Of a stretch of 64,000 nucleotides of DNA, positions 1-8,253 are shown piece after piece; the stretch's first letter is position 1; each line of letters opens with the position of its first letter. Both the position numbers and the translations under genes were made by a program. The DNA comes from an uncultured Hungatella sp. (lineage in GTDB: Bacteria; Bacillota; Clostridia; Lachnospirales; Lachnospiraceae): assembly GCA_910588325.1 (NCBI GenBank), contig CAJUPP010000001.1, positions 61,915 through 125,914 of the forward strand, written 5' to 3'. Below the pieces are notes generated by a model that was given only the letters and a program-made list of their open reading frames with translations, did no database searches and was not told the origin of the DNA.

Positions 1-396
1 GCAGTTGGTGTTATTTATTCCGGAGAGATGCTTTATATACAGGAGGAGGTTGAGAACCTTGGCCTGGAGTATGATCTGGAGTATGTTCTTCCAAAGGAGG
101 GAACCAATGTCTGGATTGACTCCTGGGTGATTCCGGCCAATGCGAAGAACAAGGAGAATGCGGAGAAGTGGATCGATTTTTTGTGCCGTCCGGAGATTGC
201 GAAGATGAATTTTGAATATATTACGTATCCTACGCCCAACCAGGGTGCATTTGAATTGCTGGATGAGGATATGCAAAATAATAAGGCGGTTTTTCCAGAC
301 TGGGACTCTCTGGACGGGTGTGAGGTGTATCAGTATCTTGGGGACGATACGGATGCAATCTATAATAATCTTTGGAAGGAGGTCAAATCGAATTAA
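1..396 (+). CDS. potD: Spermidine/putrescine ABC transporter substrate-binding protein, C-terminal part
   Basis: The gene enters from the left edge, so the N-terminus, signal peptide and lipobox are missing. The visible 131 residues read AVGVIYSGEM, then the closing half of a PotD-type periplasmic-binding fold: PKEGTNVWIDSWVIPANAKN, then a segment on residues to be kept and NAEKWIDFLCRPEIAKMN. This is the usual PotD C-terminal lobe, which captures polyamines outside the membrane for the PotABC importer. The order suggests that potABC lies just upstream, outside the window. It ends 2 bases before the next gene's ATG. The family call is firm; the exact polyamine cannot be told. Confidence 0.88.
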   Translation, partial: AVGVIYSGEMLYIQEEVENLGLEYDLEYVLPKEGTNVWIDSWVIPANAKNKENAEKWIDFLCRPEIAKMNFEYITYPTPNQGAFELLDEDMQNNKAVFPDWDSLDGCEVYQYLGDDTDAIYNNLWKEVKSN

Positions 397-398
397 GT

Positions 399-731
399 AT
401 GCATGTGTATGAGTTTTTAGAAGAACTGATGAGACATGTGGTGGATATCACGATTCTGTGTTTTGAACTAGTGGGTGTCATGGTTATTATTATTTCGGGA
501 ATTCGCGGGGTTATGGATTATGTGAAGCATAATCCTTCCATCCGGTTGAATCTTGCTACGGGGATGGCTTTGGGGCTGGAATTTAAGCTGGGGAGCGAGA
601 TTCTCCGTACGGTAATTGTCAGGGACTTAAGCGAGATTGTTACGGTGGCGGCGATTATTGCTTTGAGAGCGGCATTGACGTTTTTGATCCATTGGGAGAT
701 TAAGATTGAGAAGGAGGATGAGAAGAAGTAG
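399..731 (+). CDS. DUF1622 family membrane protein
   Basis: A 110-residue protein with two or three hydrophobic stretches (about residues 15-35, 52-62 and 82-98) and a charged C-terminus (EIKIEKEDEKK). The pattern GxRG..DY....P..RL.LA..MALGLEFKLG.EILRT matches the DUF1622 family of small integral membrane proteins, whose function is unknown to me. An AGGAGGT lies at 377-383, 15 bases before this ATG; a TTG at 372 in the same frame would overlap potD, but it sits upstream of that ribosome site, so ATG 399 is preferred. It is probably translated with potD, although no polyamine role is established. A 229-bp hairpin follows the stop. Confidence 0.75.
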   Translation: MHVYEFLEELMRHVVDITILCFELVGVMVIIISGIRGVMDYVKHNPSIRLNLATGMALGLEFKLGSEILRTVIVRDLSEIVTVAAIIALRAALTFLIHWEIKIEKEDEKK

Positions 732-736
732 GGGGC

Positions 737-965
737 GTGTGAAAATCAAATACGCTCAGGACAGAAGCTCCCCGGATTTGCTGGTTTCGGAGACAGAACC
801 TCTAAGCTTCCGGAAATCTGCTAAAAGCAGGGACAAAAATCCGAACTCGCTTCGCCGGGACTGCGGATTTTTGCCCCGAACGCAGATTTTCGGAAACTAA
901 GAGGTTCTAGGTCTCCTGCAAATGCAAATCCCGGGAGCTTCTGTCCTGAGCTGGTTTTCTCACAC
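737..965. repeat. 229-bp imperfect palindrome (long hairpin)
   Basis: The left arm blocks GTGTGAAAA (737), GCTCAGGACAGAAGCTCCC (754), AGAACCTC (795), GGAAATCTGC and CAAAAATCCG (834) recur in reverse complement, in mirrored order, at 864-873, 882-908, 924-951 and 957-965. This leaves a loop of about 20 bases at 844-863. The sequence would fold into one rod-like hairpin about 100 bp long. It begins 5 bases after the DUF1622 stop and has no T-run, so it is not a standard terminator. No relation to the 1109 element was seen. Confidence 0.85.
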
Positions 966-1108
966 TGGAGGTAAATATAGGGGCGTAGTGTTTAGAGGTA
1001 AGGTAACGATTCGTAGGGGTGAGGAGGGGAAATGTAGATTCTTGAATTGAAAGAATATATTTAGAGACTAATGTCATTTAGTTACATTTGATTGGTAAAG
1101 ATAACGTA

Positions 1109-1255
1109 GCCTGAGGAGGGAATCCTATTGTATTCTCCAGGGCACTTGAAGACCATCGGTACTTAGGCGCTGTGTTTTAGCGCCTTACGTACCGCTATAC
1201 TCTTCACGTAGCGCGAACGTGCCCGGGAGAATACAATAGGATTTCCGCCTCAGGC
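1109..1255. repeat. Palindromic repeat, long form (copy 1 of a dispersed family)
   Basis: The arms GCCTGAGGAGGGAATCC.. and the reverse complement of the right end agree at about 36 of 38 positions. The core ATCCTATTGTATTCTCC is followed by GGGCAC. The tip carries its own hairpin, CGGTAC..AGGCGCT against AGCGCC..GTACCG (about 1157-1193). The same arm and the sub-tip sequence CGCGCTACGTGAAGA recur at 59930-60049 without that extra tip hairpin, so this is a repeated element with an insertion at its apex. It lies 42 bases past the stop of the minus-strand permease operon and may protect or end that mRNA. Confidence 0.85.
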
Positions 1256-1297
1256 GAACCTTTCTCAATTTCTCAAGTAGCAAAAACCGGTTGCCTT

Positions 1298-2149
1298 TTA
1301 GCCTTTCAGACCGGAGGTGCTGATTCCTTCTACCAGGTACTTCTGCAGGCAGATGAACATGATGACTGCAGGCAGAATGGAAATGGTAGCCATGGCGAAC
1401 ATGGCGCCGTAGTCGGAGGAGGAACCTGGGTCGCAGAACAGCTTCAGCGCTAAACTGACAGGGTATTTTGCAGACTCATTAATGTACAGCAATGCGGATA
1501 AGAAATCATCCCATCTCCACATGAAGGAAAAAATTGTGGATGTGATAAGCGCCGGTGTTGTCAGCGGTAAAATAATCCGGAAGAAAATGCTGTAGTAGGA
1601 ACATCCGTCAATCTTAGCTGCCTCATCCAGTTCTCTGGGGATACCGTCGATAAAGTTGGTAATCTGGTATACGAAAAAGCCCTGGATCGCGAAGAAGTAG
1701 GGGATGATAAGTGGTTTGTAGGAACCAACCCAGCCTAACTTCTGGTACCACAGATACTGAGGAATCATCAGAACCTGTGCGGGAAGCATCATGGAGAGAA
1801 GCATTGCCACGAAGAGGATTCTCTTGCCGAAGAATTTACATCTGGAGAATCCGAACGCCACCAATGCGGAGGAAATCAAGGTTCCTATGGTAGCGATGAT
1901 GGAGATAAACAGGGAGTTCTTGAAGAAGACACCGAAGGAAATCTTCGCGAAGCCCTTCCATCCGTTGGCATAGTTTTCAAGTACAAACGTTGATGGAATC
2001 AGCTGGTTGGCTGTGGTAAAAATGGTCTGGGTGGGCTTGAAGGAACTCATAATCATCCACACTAAGGGGTAAATCATAACCAGGCCCAGGCCGCATACCA
2101 GTACGTGATAAACGATTTTTCCGATTGTACGTTTTGTTGACATACCCAT
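1298..2149 (-). CDS. Carbohydrate ABC transporter permease, MalG/YtcP-like
   Basis: A 283-residue inner-membrane subunit with about six transmembrane segments (first at residues 15-35). It carries the cytoplasmic EAA loop that contacts the ATPase: ELDEAAKIDGCSYYSIFFR followed by ILPL. The C-terminus KYLVEGISTSGLKG is typical of sugar-importer permeases of the MalG group. The start ATG 2149 follows AAGGGGGGT with 8 bases between, and lies 3 bases after the stop of the partner permease, so the two are translationally linked. It is the last gene of the binding protein-permease-permease operon. The substrate is not readable from sequence; the divergent YesM/YesN-like pair and GH105 suggest pectin oligosaccharides. 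Confidence 0.9.
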   Translation of the reverse strand: MGMSTKRTIGKIVYHVLVCGLGLVMIYPLVWMIMSSFKPTQTIFTTANQLIPSTFVLENYANGWKGFAKISFGVFFKNSLFISIIATIGTLISSALVAFGFSRCKFFGKRILFVAMLLSMMLPAQVLMIPQYLWYQKLGWVGSYKPLIIPYFFAIQGFFVYQITNFIDGIPRELDEAAKIDGCSYYSIFFRIILPLTTPALITSTIFSFMWRWDDFLSALLYINESAKYPVSLALKLFCDPGSSSDYGAMFAMATISILPAVIMFICLQKYLVEGISTSGLKG

Positions 2150-2152
2150 AGT

Positions 2153-3064
2153 TTAGAACCCCCCTTCGTAAACCCAGAATTTCTTGGTTGCAAACAGAAC
2201 CAGTGTAATAAGACCGATGATTACCAGCATAATCCACGCCAGAGCCGCACCGTAGCCGGTGTTGTAGAACTCGAAGGACTGCTGATACATATATACGGTA
2301 TAGAACAGTGTAGAGTTAAGCGGTTTGCCCTGAGTGATGATGAAGCACTGGGTAAATGCCAGGAAACCATTGATCATCTGCATAACCAGGTTAAAGAAAA
2401 TGTTCGGTGTCAGCAGAGGAAGTGTTACTCTCCAAAACTGATGCCATTTGTTGGCACCGTCTACGGTAGCCGCTTCATAAAGAGAAACCGGAATCTGTTT
2501 CAAAGCGGACAAAAAGATCAGCATGGAGGAACCAAACTGCCAAACAGCAAGGACAATCAAAACCCAGATTGCCGTGTTGGTATTTCCCAGCCATGCAAAG
2601 CTGGTTTCAATGCCGATAGCACCCAGCAATGTATTTATAACACCATCTGTAGCCCACATTCTCTTCCACAATACGGCTACTGCTACGGAACCGCCGATAA
2701 TGGAAGGCAGATAGTATGCGGCGCGATAGAAACCGGTGGCTTTTGTCGTTTTTAAAAGAATCATTGCAACAATCAACGCGAAGATCAGACGAAGCGGAAC
2801 AGATACAAAAGCAAAGTAGAAGGTAACGCCAATGGTCTGCCAGAACACTTCATCATCTGTAAACATCTTAATATAGTTTTTTGCACCGGAAAAAACTGCT
2901 GGTGTCAAAATATTATAGTCGCAGAACGAATAGTAGAATGAAATTCCCATAGGAACAATCATAAACATCAAGAAGCCGATAATAAACGGTGCGCAGAATA
3001 CCACACCAGCTGTGCTCTCCTTGCACATAAACTGCCTAAAGGTCAGGTTTTTCTTTCCCTTCAT
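2153..3064 (-). CDS. Carbohydrate ABC transporter permease, MalF/UgpA-like
   Basis: A 303-residue partner permease. It begins with a charged N-terminus and a first transmembrane segment near residues 17-40, with the EAA loop LYEAATVDGANKWHQFWR followed by VTLPLLTPN near residues 197-222. The length and the C-terminal hydrophobic segment fit the MalF/UgpA group lacking the extra periplasmic domain of enteric MalF. It starts at ATG 3064 after AAAGGAGG. A hairpin at 3095-3123 lies between it and the binding-protein gene, which should give less permease than binding protein. No ATPase gene is nearby. Confidence 0.9.
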   Translation of the reverse strand: MKGKKNLTFRQFMCKESTAGVVFCAPFIIGFLMFMIVPMGISFYYSFCDYNILTPAVFSGAKNYIKMFTDDEVFWQTIGVTFYFAFVSVPLRLIFALIVAMILLKTTKATGFYRAAYYLPSIIGGSVAVAVLWKRMWATDGVINTLLGAIGIETSFAWLGNTNTAIWVLIVLAVWQFGSSMLIFLSALKQIPVSLYEAATVDGANKWHQFWRVTLPLLTPNIFFNLVMQMINGFLAFTQCFIITQGKPLNSTLFYTVYMYQQSFEFYNTGYGAALAWIMLVIIGLITLVLFATKKFWVYEGGF

Positions 3065-3094
3065 GTGTAAACCTCCTTTATAGTTTTTAAACTT

Positions 3095-3123
3095 AAAGGG
3101 AGCAGAGAACCTCTGCTCCCTTT
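3095..3123 (-). terminator. Intercistronic hairpin between binding protein and permeases
   Basis: A perfect inverted repeat, AAAGGGAGCAGAG with CTCTGCTCCCTTT, with a 3-base loop. On the minus strand it is followed by a broken T-rich run. It probably acts as a partial terminator or 3' end stabiliser for the binding-protein message. Confidence 0.7.
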
Positions 3124-3149
3124 ACCCATTCCCATTATAAATTGTAAAA

Positions 3150-4535
3150 TTACTTGCTGGACATAATCTTGTTAGCTTCCGTAAAGAATTCGGATGCTGC
3201 TGCCGCTGCATCTAACTGGCCGTAGCAGACTTTCTCAACCGTACGGTTCAGCAAATCGTAAACCTCGCTTGCGCCGTCTGGCTGCGGCGGGTTAATAGGA
3301 GAACAGTTAGGAGTCACAACATCATTGATGAATGCAGTAACCTTCTGGTCGATCTCGCTTAACTGTGGAGCAACCTCAGCTGCAATGTCAGCCGGAGCCG
3401 GAACGCCTCTTTCGCCTAACAGAATGTTGTTGGCATCAGAGGAGTTAATTAAGAAGTCAAGAACTTTAACCGCTTCTTCTTCATTCTTTGTATGTACGCC
3501 TACGGAGAAGAACTGGCTGGACTTTAAGTAAGCGGATTTCTTGGGATTCGGAGCTGGCCATGTGGTGATGCCAATCTCCATGCCCTCCGGAGCTGCATTC
3601 TGCATAGCAGCCAGCTGGTTGGAGTTGTAGAATTCACACCAGGACTGTGTCGCCGGGGTGGAGTTGTATACCATAGGAGTCTGCTCTACGGAACCAACGG
3701 TAATCTCGGCAAATACATCCGGAGGTAACAGCCAGCCTTCCTCAAGGCCTTTTGTATACATCTCGAAGAATGGAGTCCAGCTGGTCTCGTCGCCGTTCAT
3801 CTTCTTGTCGCCGAAGGGAACGATGTCAAAGGATCTCATGTAGTACTCACTCCAGGAGTTTGCAATACCGTAAGCGATATCTGTCTTAACGCCTGTCTTC
3901 TCGAATACTTCTTTACACAGTGCAAAGAACTCATCCATGGTCATGTTATCTTTTACTGTAATTCCGTTCTCATCCAGCAAAGTCTTGTTGTAAAGAAGAG
4001 CCGGGGCATTGATACCTGCTGCGATGGCATATACGCCGCCGTCTACGGTACCGGAAGCAATGGTATTCTCAGAAATTTCGGAAACATCCAGTGTTCCGTT
4101 GTCAATATATGGTTTTAAGTCTACCAACAGATTGCTCTTGGCATACTGGTCAACATACATGTAGTCCATCTGAAGGACATCCGGGATTGCCTGGCCTGCT
4201 GCCATGGTTGCCAGCTTGTTCCAGTAATCATTCCACTCAGCAAACTGTCCGTCGATAGTAACACCAGGATTTAACTCACAGTATTTGTCCAGAGCTGCCT
4301 GGGTTCTCTCATTACGAACCTGATTGCCCCACCAGTACATAACCAGATTGGTCTCACCGCCTGCTGAATTCGATGCTGCCGCTGTGGTCTCGCCGCCTGC
4401 TGCAGCTGCCGTAGTCTCACCGCCTGCTGCGGCTGCCGTAGTCTCAGATGTGCCGCTGCCGGAACCGCCGCCGCATCCAGCCAGAGAAGCTACTGTCATA
4501 GCGCAAGCCATCACTAATGCAATTTTTTTCTTCAT
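3150..4535 (-). CDS. Sugar ABC transporter substrate-binding lipoprotein
   Basis: A 461-residue extracytoplasmic solute-binding protein. It begins MKKKIALVMACAMTVASLAG followed by the lipobox Cys, so it is a lipid-anchored protein. A linker of three ETTAAAAGG-type repeats follows, then the SBP family 1 fold with NLVMYWWGNQ, and further on DVLQMDYMYVDQYAKS and AYGIANSWSEYYM. The start at ATG 4535 follows AGGAGGAATT; a longer reading from 4571 would put 12 residues before the signal peptide and is rejected. A sigma-A promoter (4571-4599) lies directly upstream. It is the first gene of the importer operon and divergent from the sensor kinase that may control it. Confidence 0.9.
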   Translation of the reverse strand: MKKKIALVMACAMTVASLAGCGGGSGSGTSETTAAAAGGETTAAAAGGETTAAASNSAGGETNLVMYWWGNQVRNERTQAALDKYCELNPGVTIDGQFAEWNDYWNKLATMAAGQAIPDVLQMDYMYVDQYAKSNLLVDLKPYIDNGTLDVSEISENTIASGTVDGGVYAIAAGINAPALLYNKTLLDENGITVKDNMTMDEFFALCKEVFEKTGVKTDIAYGIANSWSEYYMRSFDIVPFGDKKMNGDETSWTPFFEMYTKGLEEGWLLPPDVFAEITVGSVEQTPMVYNSTPATQSWCEFYNSNQLAAMQNAAPEGMEIGITTWPAPNPKKSAYLKSSQFFSVGVHTKNEEEAVKVLDFLINSSDANNILLGERGVPAPADIAAEVAPQLSEIDQKVTAFINDVVTPNCSPINPPQPDGASEVYDLLNRTVEKVCYGQLDAAAAASEFFTEANKIMSSK

Positions 4536-4570
4536 AAACCAATTCCTCCTTTTATTAATGAAGTGTTTCA

Positions 4571-4599
4571 ATTATATCCTATCCTTTTCTCTTTGTAAA
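4571..4599 (-). promoter_or_regulatory. Sigma-A-type promoter for the binding-protein operon
   Basis: Reading the minus strand, -35 TTTACA (4594-4599), 17-base spacer, -10 TATAAT (4571-4576). The mRNA would start near 4564, about 30 bases before the ATG. Confidence 0.75.
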
Positions 4600-4779
4600 T
4601 TAGTCAAAACCGATTTTTGGGTTCAAAAAAGCGATTTTATTGTATATTCTGCATAGTTTTCACAGATCTCTTTTTGTCTTAACGAGTCGTTTTTATGTAA
4701 AACCAACGAATTCTCACAGACAAAACAGTTAGATTTGCCGAAGGCCCTGAAATTTATTGTTTCTTTTTTAAAGAAACCA

Positions 4780-4808
4780 TTGTTTTAAAACCATATTTTG
4801 TATATAAT
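4780..4808 (+). promoter_or_regulatory. Sigma-A-type promoter for the sensor kinase operon
   Basis: -35 TTGTTT (4780-4785), 17-base spacer, -10 TATAAT (4803-4808). It gives a leader of about 85 bases before the kinase ATG at 4901. Confidence 0.7.
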
Positions 4809-4900
4809 GCAAAGTATGATACAATCGTCAAAAGGTCTTGCGTTTCATGCCTGCATGAAAAATCATGACTTTATATCAATAACGGTAAGGGGCCATATAC

Positions 4901-6730
4901 ATGAGACAGTTTATCCGGAATCTGTCATTGCAGAAGAAGATTCAGACCATTGCGTTTATCTGTATCTTCATCATGACTGTTGCTGCCTTAGTCAGCCTTC
5001 GCCTGATTACTACAAGCTATGACCGGATTTTATACAGAACTACTGCCTCATCCCTGTCTGCTTCTTCCATGGGAATGCATAACTGCCTGGAGACCCTTAG
5101 CACTATGGCTGATCTGTTCCTGGCAGATCCCATTATCCAGACAGGCCTAAGTACTCTGAAGGATTCCGTTCAGGTTCAGGATACCAGCAACGCCTACAGA
5201 GACGTCTATGCTACTTTGACAGAATACTATTTTACTTTCCGAAAAAATCATATAAATTATATAGGACTTTATCAGAATAATTTTTCGATCCATACTTATT
5301 TGCCTTTTTCCCGGAACCCTCTTCCCGCAGAAGTGGAAGAATACCTTCTGCAAAAGGCCAGAGAAGGCGGCGGAGGGACTGTCTGGGCCGCTGATTATGC
5401 GGATAAGTACGGGCTGTTTTTAGTAAAATCCATCCGGCGAACGGAATATCTTCAGTTGGACGAACTTGGTATTTTAATCGTGAACATAGATTTAAACGGA
5501 CTGGTAACGGAGGCAACCGGATCCGGTTTCCTTCAGACAGAATCCGCCTATCTCCTGTTCGATAAAGAGAATCTGATTTACAGTTCCGCTCCTTTTTTTG
5601 AAGATATGCCTGCCGATTATGCAAAACAGTTTCCCGAGCATTACGGTCTGACTGTATACTCCGAAAAGGATTTTACAGCCAAACCTTCTGATTCCCGCTC
5701 TGTGGGCACTTCCCGCCGCAGAATGGAAGTTTTTTATGTTAAAAGCCATATTTCAGGGGTTGGATGGGACTATATATGCGTGATTCCCTATGACCGCATT
5801 ATGTCTTCTCTGCATACGGGCCAGATTCTGTGCTTTATACTTTTGCTGGCTTCTGTTATTGTTTCCTTCCTCCTGTCTTCCGGCCTGATTCATTCCATAA
5901 CCAGGCACTTTGATACATTGCTTCAGAAAATCCACAATTTCGGAGACGGGAAGCAGGAGCCGCTGTCTATTAATTATGATTATCAGAACCGAAGTGATGA
6001 ACTGGGAATTCTTCATATACAGTTTGACCACATGGTAGATGAGGTAAACCAATTAATCAAAACCAACTATCTGAATGAAATTCTGATTAAGGAAGCCCAG
6101 TTTAAAGCTTTGGAAAATCAGATGAACCCTCATTTTCTTTATAATACTCTGGAATCTATTAACTGGCGGGCTAAAATTATGGGTGCCAAAGATATTTCCT
6201 CCATGGCGGAATCTCTGGGAGCACTGCTTCGCTTTACGTTAGACCAGACCAATAAGGAAGTCTCTTTAAAAAGAGAGCTGGAATCGGTTCAATGTTATAT
6301 GACGATTCAGAAATACCGTTATGAAGAACGGCTGGATTATCAGATTCTGGTTCCTGAGAATCTGATGAGCTGTCTGGTATTAAAGCTGACTCTTCAACCT
6401 TTGGTGGAAAATGCGATCCGCTATGGCCTGGAGGAAAATACGGAGCGCTGCCTGGTGGAAATCACTGCAGAGGCGGATCATGGAAGCAAAGTTCTTTTCG
6501 TATATATAAAAAACAATGGCTCTTCTTTTGAGGAAAATCTTTTAGAAAAACTTAAAACTCACGAAGTAGAACCCCATGGATTTGGCATTGGGCTTCTGAA
6601 TATCCGCGATCGGATGCAGTTGACCTTTGGCCAAGCATATGGACTGGAACTTTACAATGAGGAGGATCTTGCCGTAGTCCGCTTGATTTTTCCTTTGACT
6701 AATGAAATTGGAGGAGCAGCCACATGTTAA
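4901..6730 (+). CDS. Sensor histidine kinase, YesM/LytS type
   Basis: A 609-residue membrane kinase that would sense an extracellular sugar signal and phosphorylate the response regulator encoded next. A first transmembrane helix at about residues 16-36 is followed by an extracytoplasmic sensor region to about 303 (Cache-like fold likely), a second helix at about 307-328, a HAMP region, and the His_kinase domain with LENQMNPHFLYNTLES (His411 is the predicted phospho-acceptor). The HATPase domain has LVENAIRYGL near 501-510 and the glycine box HGFGIGLLNI near 560. ATG 4901 follows GGTAAGGGG. Its 3' end overlaps the regulator gene by 7 bases, so the pair is cotranslated. Confidence 0.93.
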   Translation: MRQFIRNLSLQKKIQTIAFICIFIMTVAALVSLRLITTSYDRILYRTTASSLSASSMGMHNCLETLSTMADLFLADPIIQTGLSTLKDSVQVQDTSNAYRDVYATLTEYYFTFRKNHINYIGLYQNNFSIHTYLPFSRNPLPAEVEEYLLQKAREGGGGTVWAADYADKYGLFLVKSIRRTEYLQLDELGILIVNIDLNGLVTEATGSGFLQTESAYLLFDKENLIYSSAPFFEDMPADYAKQFPEHYGLTVYSEKDFTAKPSDSRSVGTSRRRMEVFYVKSHISGVGWDYICVIPYDRIMSSLHTGQILCFILLLASVIVSFLLSSGLIHSITRHFDTLLQKIHNFGDGKQEPLSINYDYQNRSDELGILHIQFDHMVDEVNQLIKTNYLNEILIKEAQFKALENQMNPHFLYNTLESINWRAKIMGAKDISSMAESLGALLRFTLDQTNKEVSLKRELESVQCYMTIQKYRYEERLDYQILVPENLMSCLVLKLTLQPLVENAIRYGLEENTERCLVEITAEADHGSKVLFVYIKNNGSSFEENLLEKLKTHEVEPHGFGIGLLNIRDRMQLTFGQAYGLELYNEEDLAVVRLIFPLTNEIGGAATC

Positions 6731-8238
6731 AATTAATCATCGCTGATGATGAGAGAATTATCCGGGAATCTATCTCCACCTTGATTGACTGGAACAGTCT
6801 GGGGATTGAACTGATTGGCCTGTGCAGTGACGGAATTGAAGCCTACAATATGATACTGGACGAATGTCCTGACATTGTGCTGACTGACATCCGTATGCCC
6901 GGTCTGTCCGGCCTGGATCTGATCGAGAGGATTTCCCAGACAGATTTAAACATCCAGTTCATCCTGCTGTCCGGCTTTGGGGAATTTGAATATGCTAAGC
7001 AGGCTATGCGCTATAGGGTTCACCACTACCTGTTAAAACCCTGCAATGAGGAGCAGATTATAGAAAGTATCAAAGATGTGATTCAGGAGCATTATCATCA
7101 GAAGGCTTTTCAGGATATGCAGAACCGCCAGAAAATTCTGCTGTCCAATCTTCATTATAATCTGCTGTCCAACATTATCCATGAGTGGATCTTTCTTCCT
7201 GAGGATTCCAATCCTTCTCTGGAGGCCTACTCCGGATTTATGGATTTTTATAACACCAACTATGAGTTGTGTTTTTTATATTTTCTGGAAGAGGAACGTC
7301 TGGAGCAGGTGTTGAGTCAGGTCTATCTATACATGAAGAAACAGGCGCCCGGCATCACCGTATACAGCATCTATGTTAAAAATACTCTTTTACTGTTTTT
7401 CGAAAGCCATCAGGTCTCCTATGAAGCCATGGATACATTTTTTCAGTCTCTGTCTCTGGACAGGGAGAGCGCCGATCAAGTTCCCGTATATCGCAGAACT
7501 TCCTTTTCCAACTTGTCTTCTTTATTGGAAACAGCGGCCAGCAAAGTGAAACGGTATGGCGTCATTTATTTTATGAATGGAATCCGCCCCGTTCCCATCT
7601 GCAATTATAAAACAGTGATTACCAAGTTAGACGAACTTGCGGCTCTTCTGTTAAAGGATGAAGCACAGAACTGCCAGACGCATTTATCTGAAATCCGGCG
7701 CATCTTGGAAGGTATCAGCAGTCCTGATTTTATCCGGCAGGTAGGGTCCAGCATCATTATCAAGCTGACGGTGGAGGGTAATTATCCGCCTATTAACGCT
7801 ACGGAGTTTCTGATGCAGTTAAATCAGCACACAGAGCCTGAGATTCTCCGCGCCATGCTTTTAGATAAAATAGATGCCATGGTGGAACATTCTTCTGAAA
7901 GTTCCAGAAGCTACAGTTCTCTTATCGAGGATGTCATGCAGTATGTGGAGGAAAATATTGACAATCCGAATCTGACTTTAAAATGGATTTCCGAAAACCA
8001 CCTGTTTATGAATGTGGATTATGTCAGCAAACGATTTATCAAGGAGACCAACCAGAAATTTTCCAACTATCTGTCCAATATGCGGATCCAGAAGGCCAAG
8101 CAGCTTCTTTCAGAAGGTCATGCAGGCCAGATCCAGTGGGTGGCACAGCAAGTTGGCTGCGGCAACAATCCGCAGTATTTCAGCCAAATCTTTAAAAAAA
8201 GCACAGGCCTGACTCCCAGTGCCTATGCGAAAAAATAA
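6724..8238 (+). CDS. Response regulator, YesN type (REC plus AraC-type HTH)
   Basis: A 504-residue transcription regulator. The N-terminal receiver has the acidic pair DDE (8-10), the phospho-acceptor Asp55 in IVLTDIRMPG and a conserved Lys in YLLKP near 107. A long middle region of unassigned fold follows, then two AraC/XylS helix-turn-helix motifs in the last 100 residues (SKRFIKETNQKFSNYLSN, then VAQQVGCGNNPQYFSQIFKK and GLTPSAYAKK). It is presumably phosphorylated by the kinase encoded upstream. Relatives typically activate adjacent transporter and polysaccharide-degradation genes; here the divergent importer and the downstream GH105 gene are the likely targets (inference). Confidence 0.93.
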   Translation: MLKLIIADDERIIRESISTLIDWNSLGIELIGLCSDGIEAYNMILDECPDIVLTDIRMPGLSGLDLIERISQTDLNIQFILLSGFGEFEYAKQAMRYRVHHYLLKPCNEEQIIESIKDVIQEHYHQKAFQDMQNRQKILLSNLHYNLLSNIIHEWIFLPEDSNPSLEAYSGFMDFYNTNYELCFLYFLEEERLEQVLSQVYLYMKKQAPGITVYSIYVKNTLLLFFESHQVSYEAMDTFFQSLSLDRESADQVPVYRRTSFSNLSSLLETAASKVKRYGVIYFMNGIRPVPICNYKTVITKLDELAALLLKDEAQNCQTHLSEIRRILEGISSPDFIRQVGSSIIIKLTVEGNYPPINATEFLMQLNQHTEPEILRAMLLDKIDAMVEHSSESSRSYSSLIEDVMQYVEENIDNPNLTLKWISENHLFMNVDYVSKRFIKETNQKFSNYLSNMRIQKAKQLLSEGHAGQIQWVAQQVGCGNNPQYFSQIFKKSTGLTPSAYAKK

Positions 8239-8253
8239 ATGGAGGATAACCCT

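Larger units (their letters stand above)
732..1297. other. Gene-free stretch holding two long palindromes
   Basis: A convergent intergenic region of 566 bases between the DUF1622 gene and a minus-strand permease. It holds the palindromes at 737-965 and 1109-1255, listed separately. The 143 bases between them are purine-rich and AT-rich with no convincing ORF or promoter. A short ORF at 706-900 runs through the hairpin arm and is not credible. Confidence 0.7.
4536..4900. other. Divergent regulatory region between importer and sensor-kinase genes
   Basis: 365 bases without a gene. It holds one promoter for each side (4571-4599 minus, 4780-4808 plus) and a short inverted repeat GTTTCTTT..AAAGAAAC at 4759-4777, just upstream of the kinase promoter, where the YesN-type regulator might act. 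A small ORF at 4798-5022 overlaps the kinase start and looks spurious. Confidence 0.6.

Noticed and set aside
706..900. Small ORF running into the 229-bp palindrome
   Set aside because: It reads through a hairpin arm, is Arg/Ser-rich, and overlaps the DUF1622 end.
4798..5022. Short ORF upstream of the sensor kinase
   Set aside because: It overlaps the kinase start in another frame, contains the -10 region and has no ribosome site.
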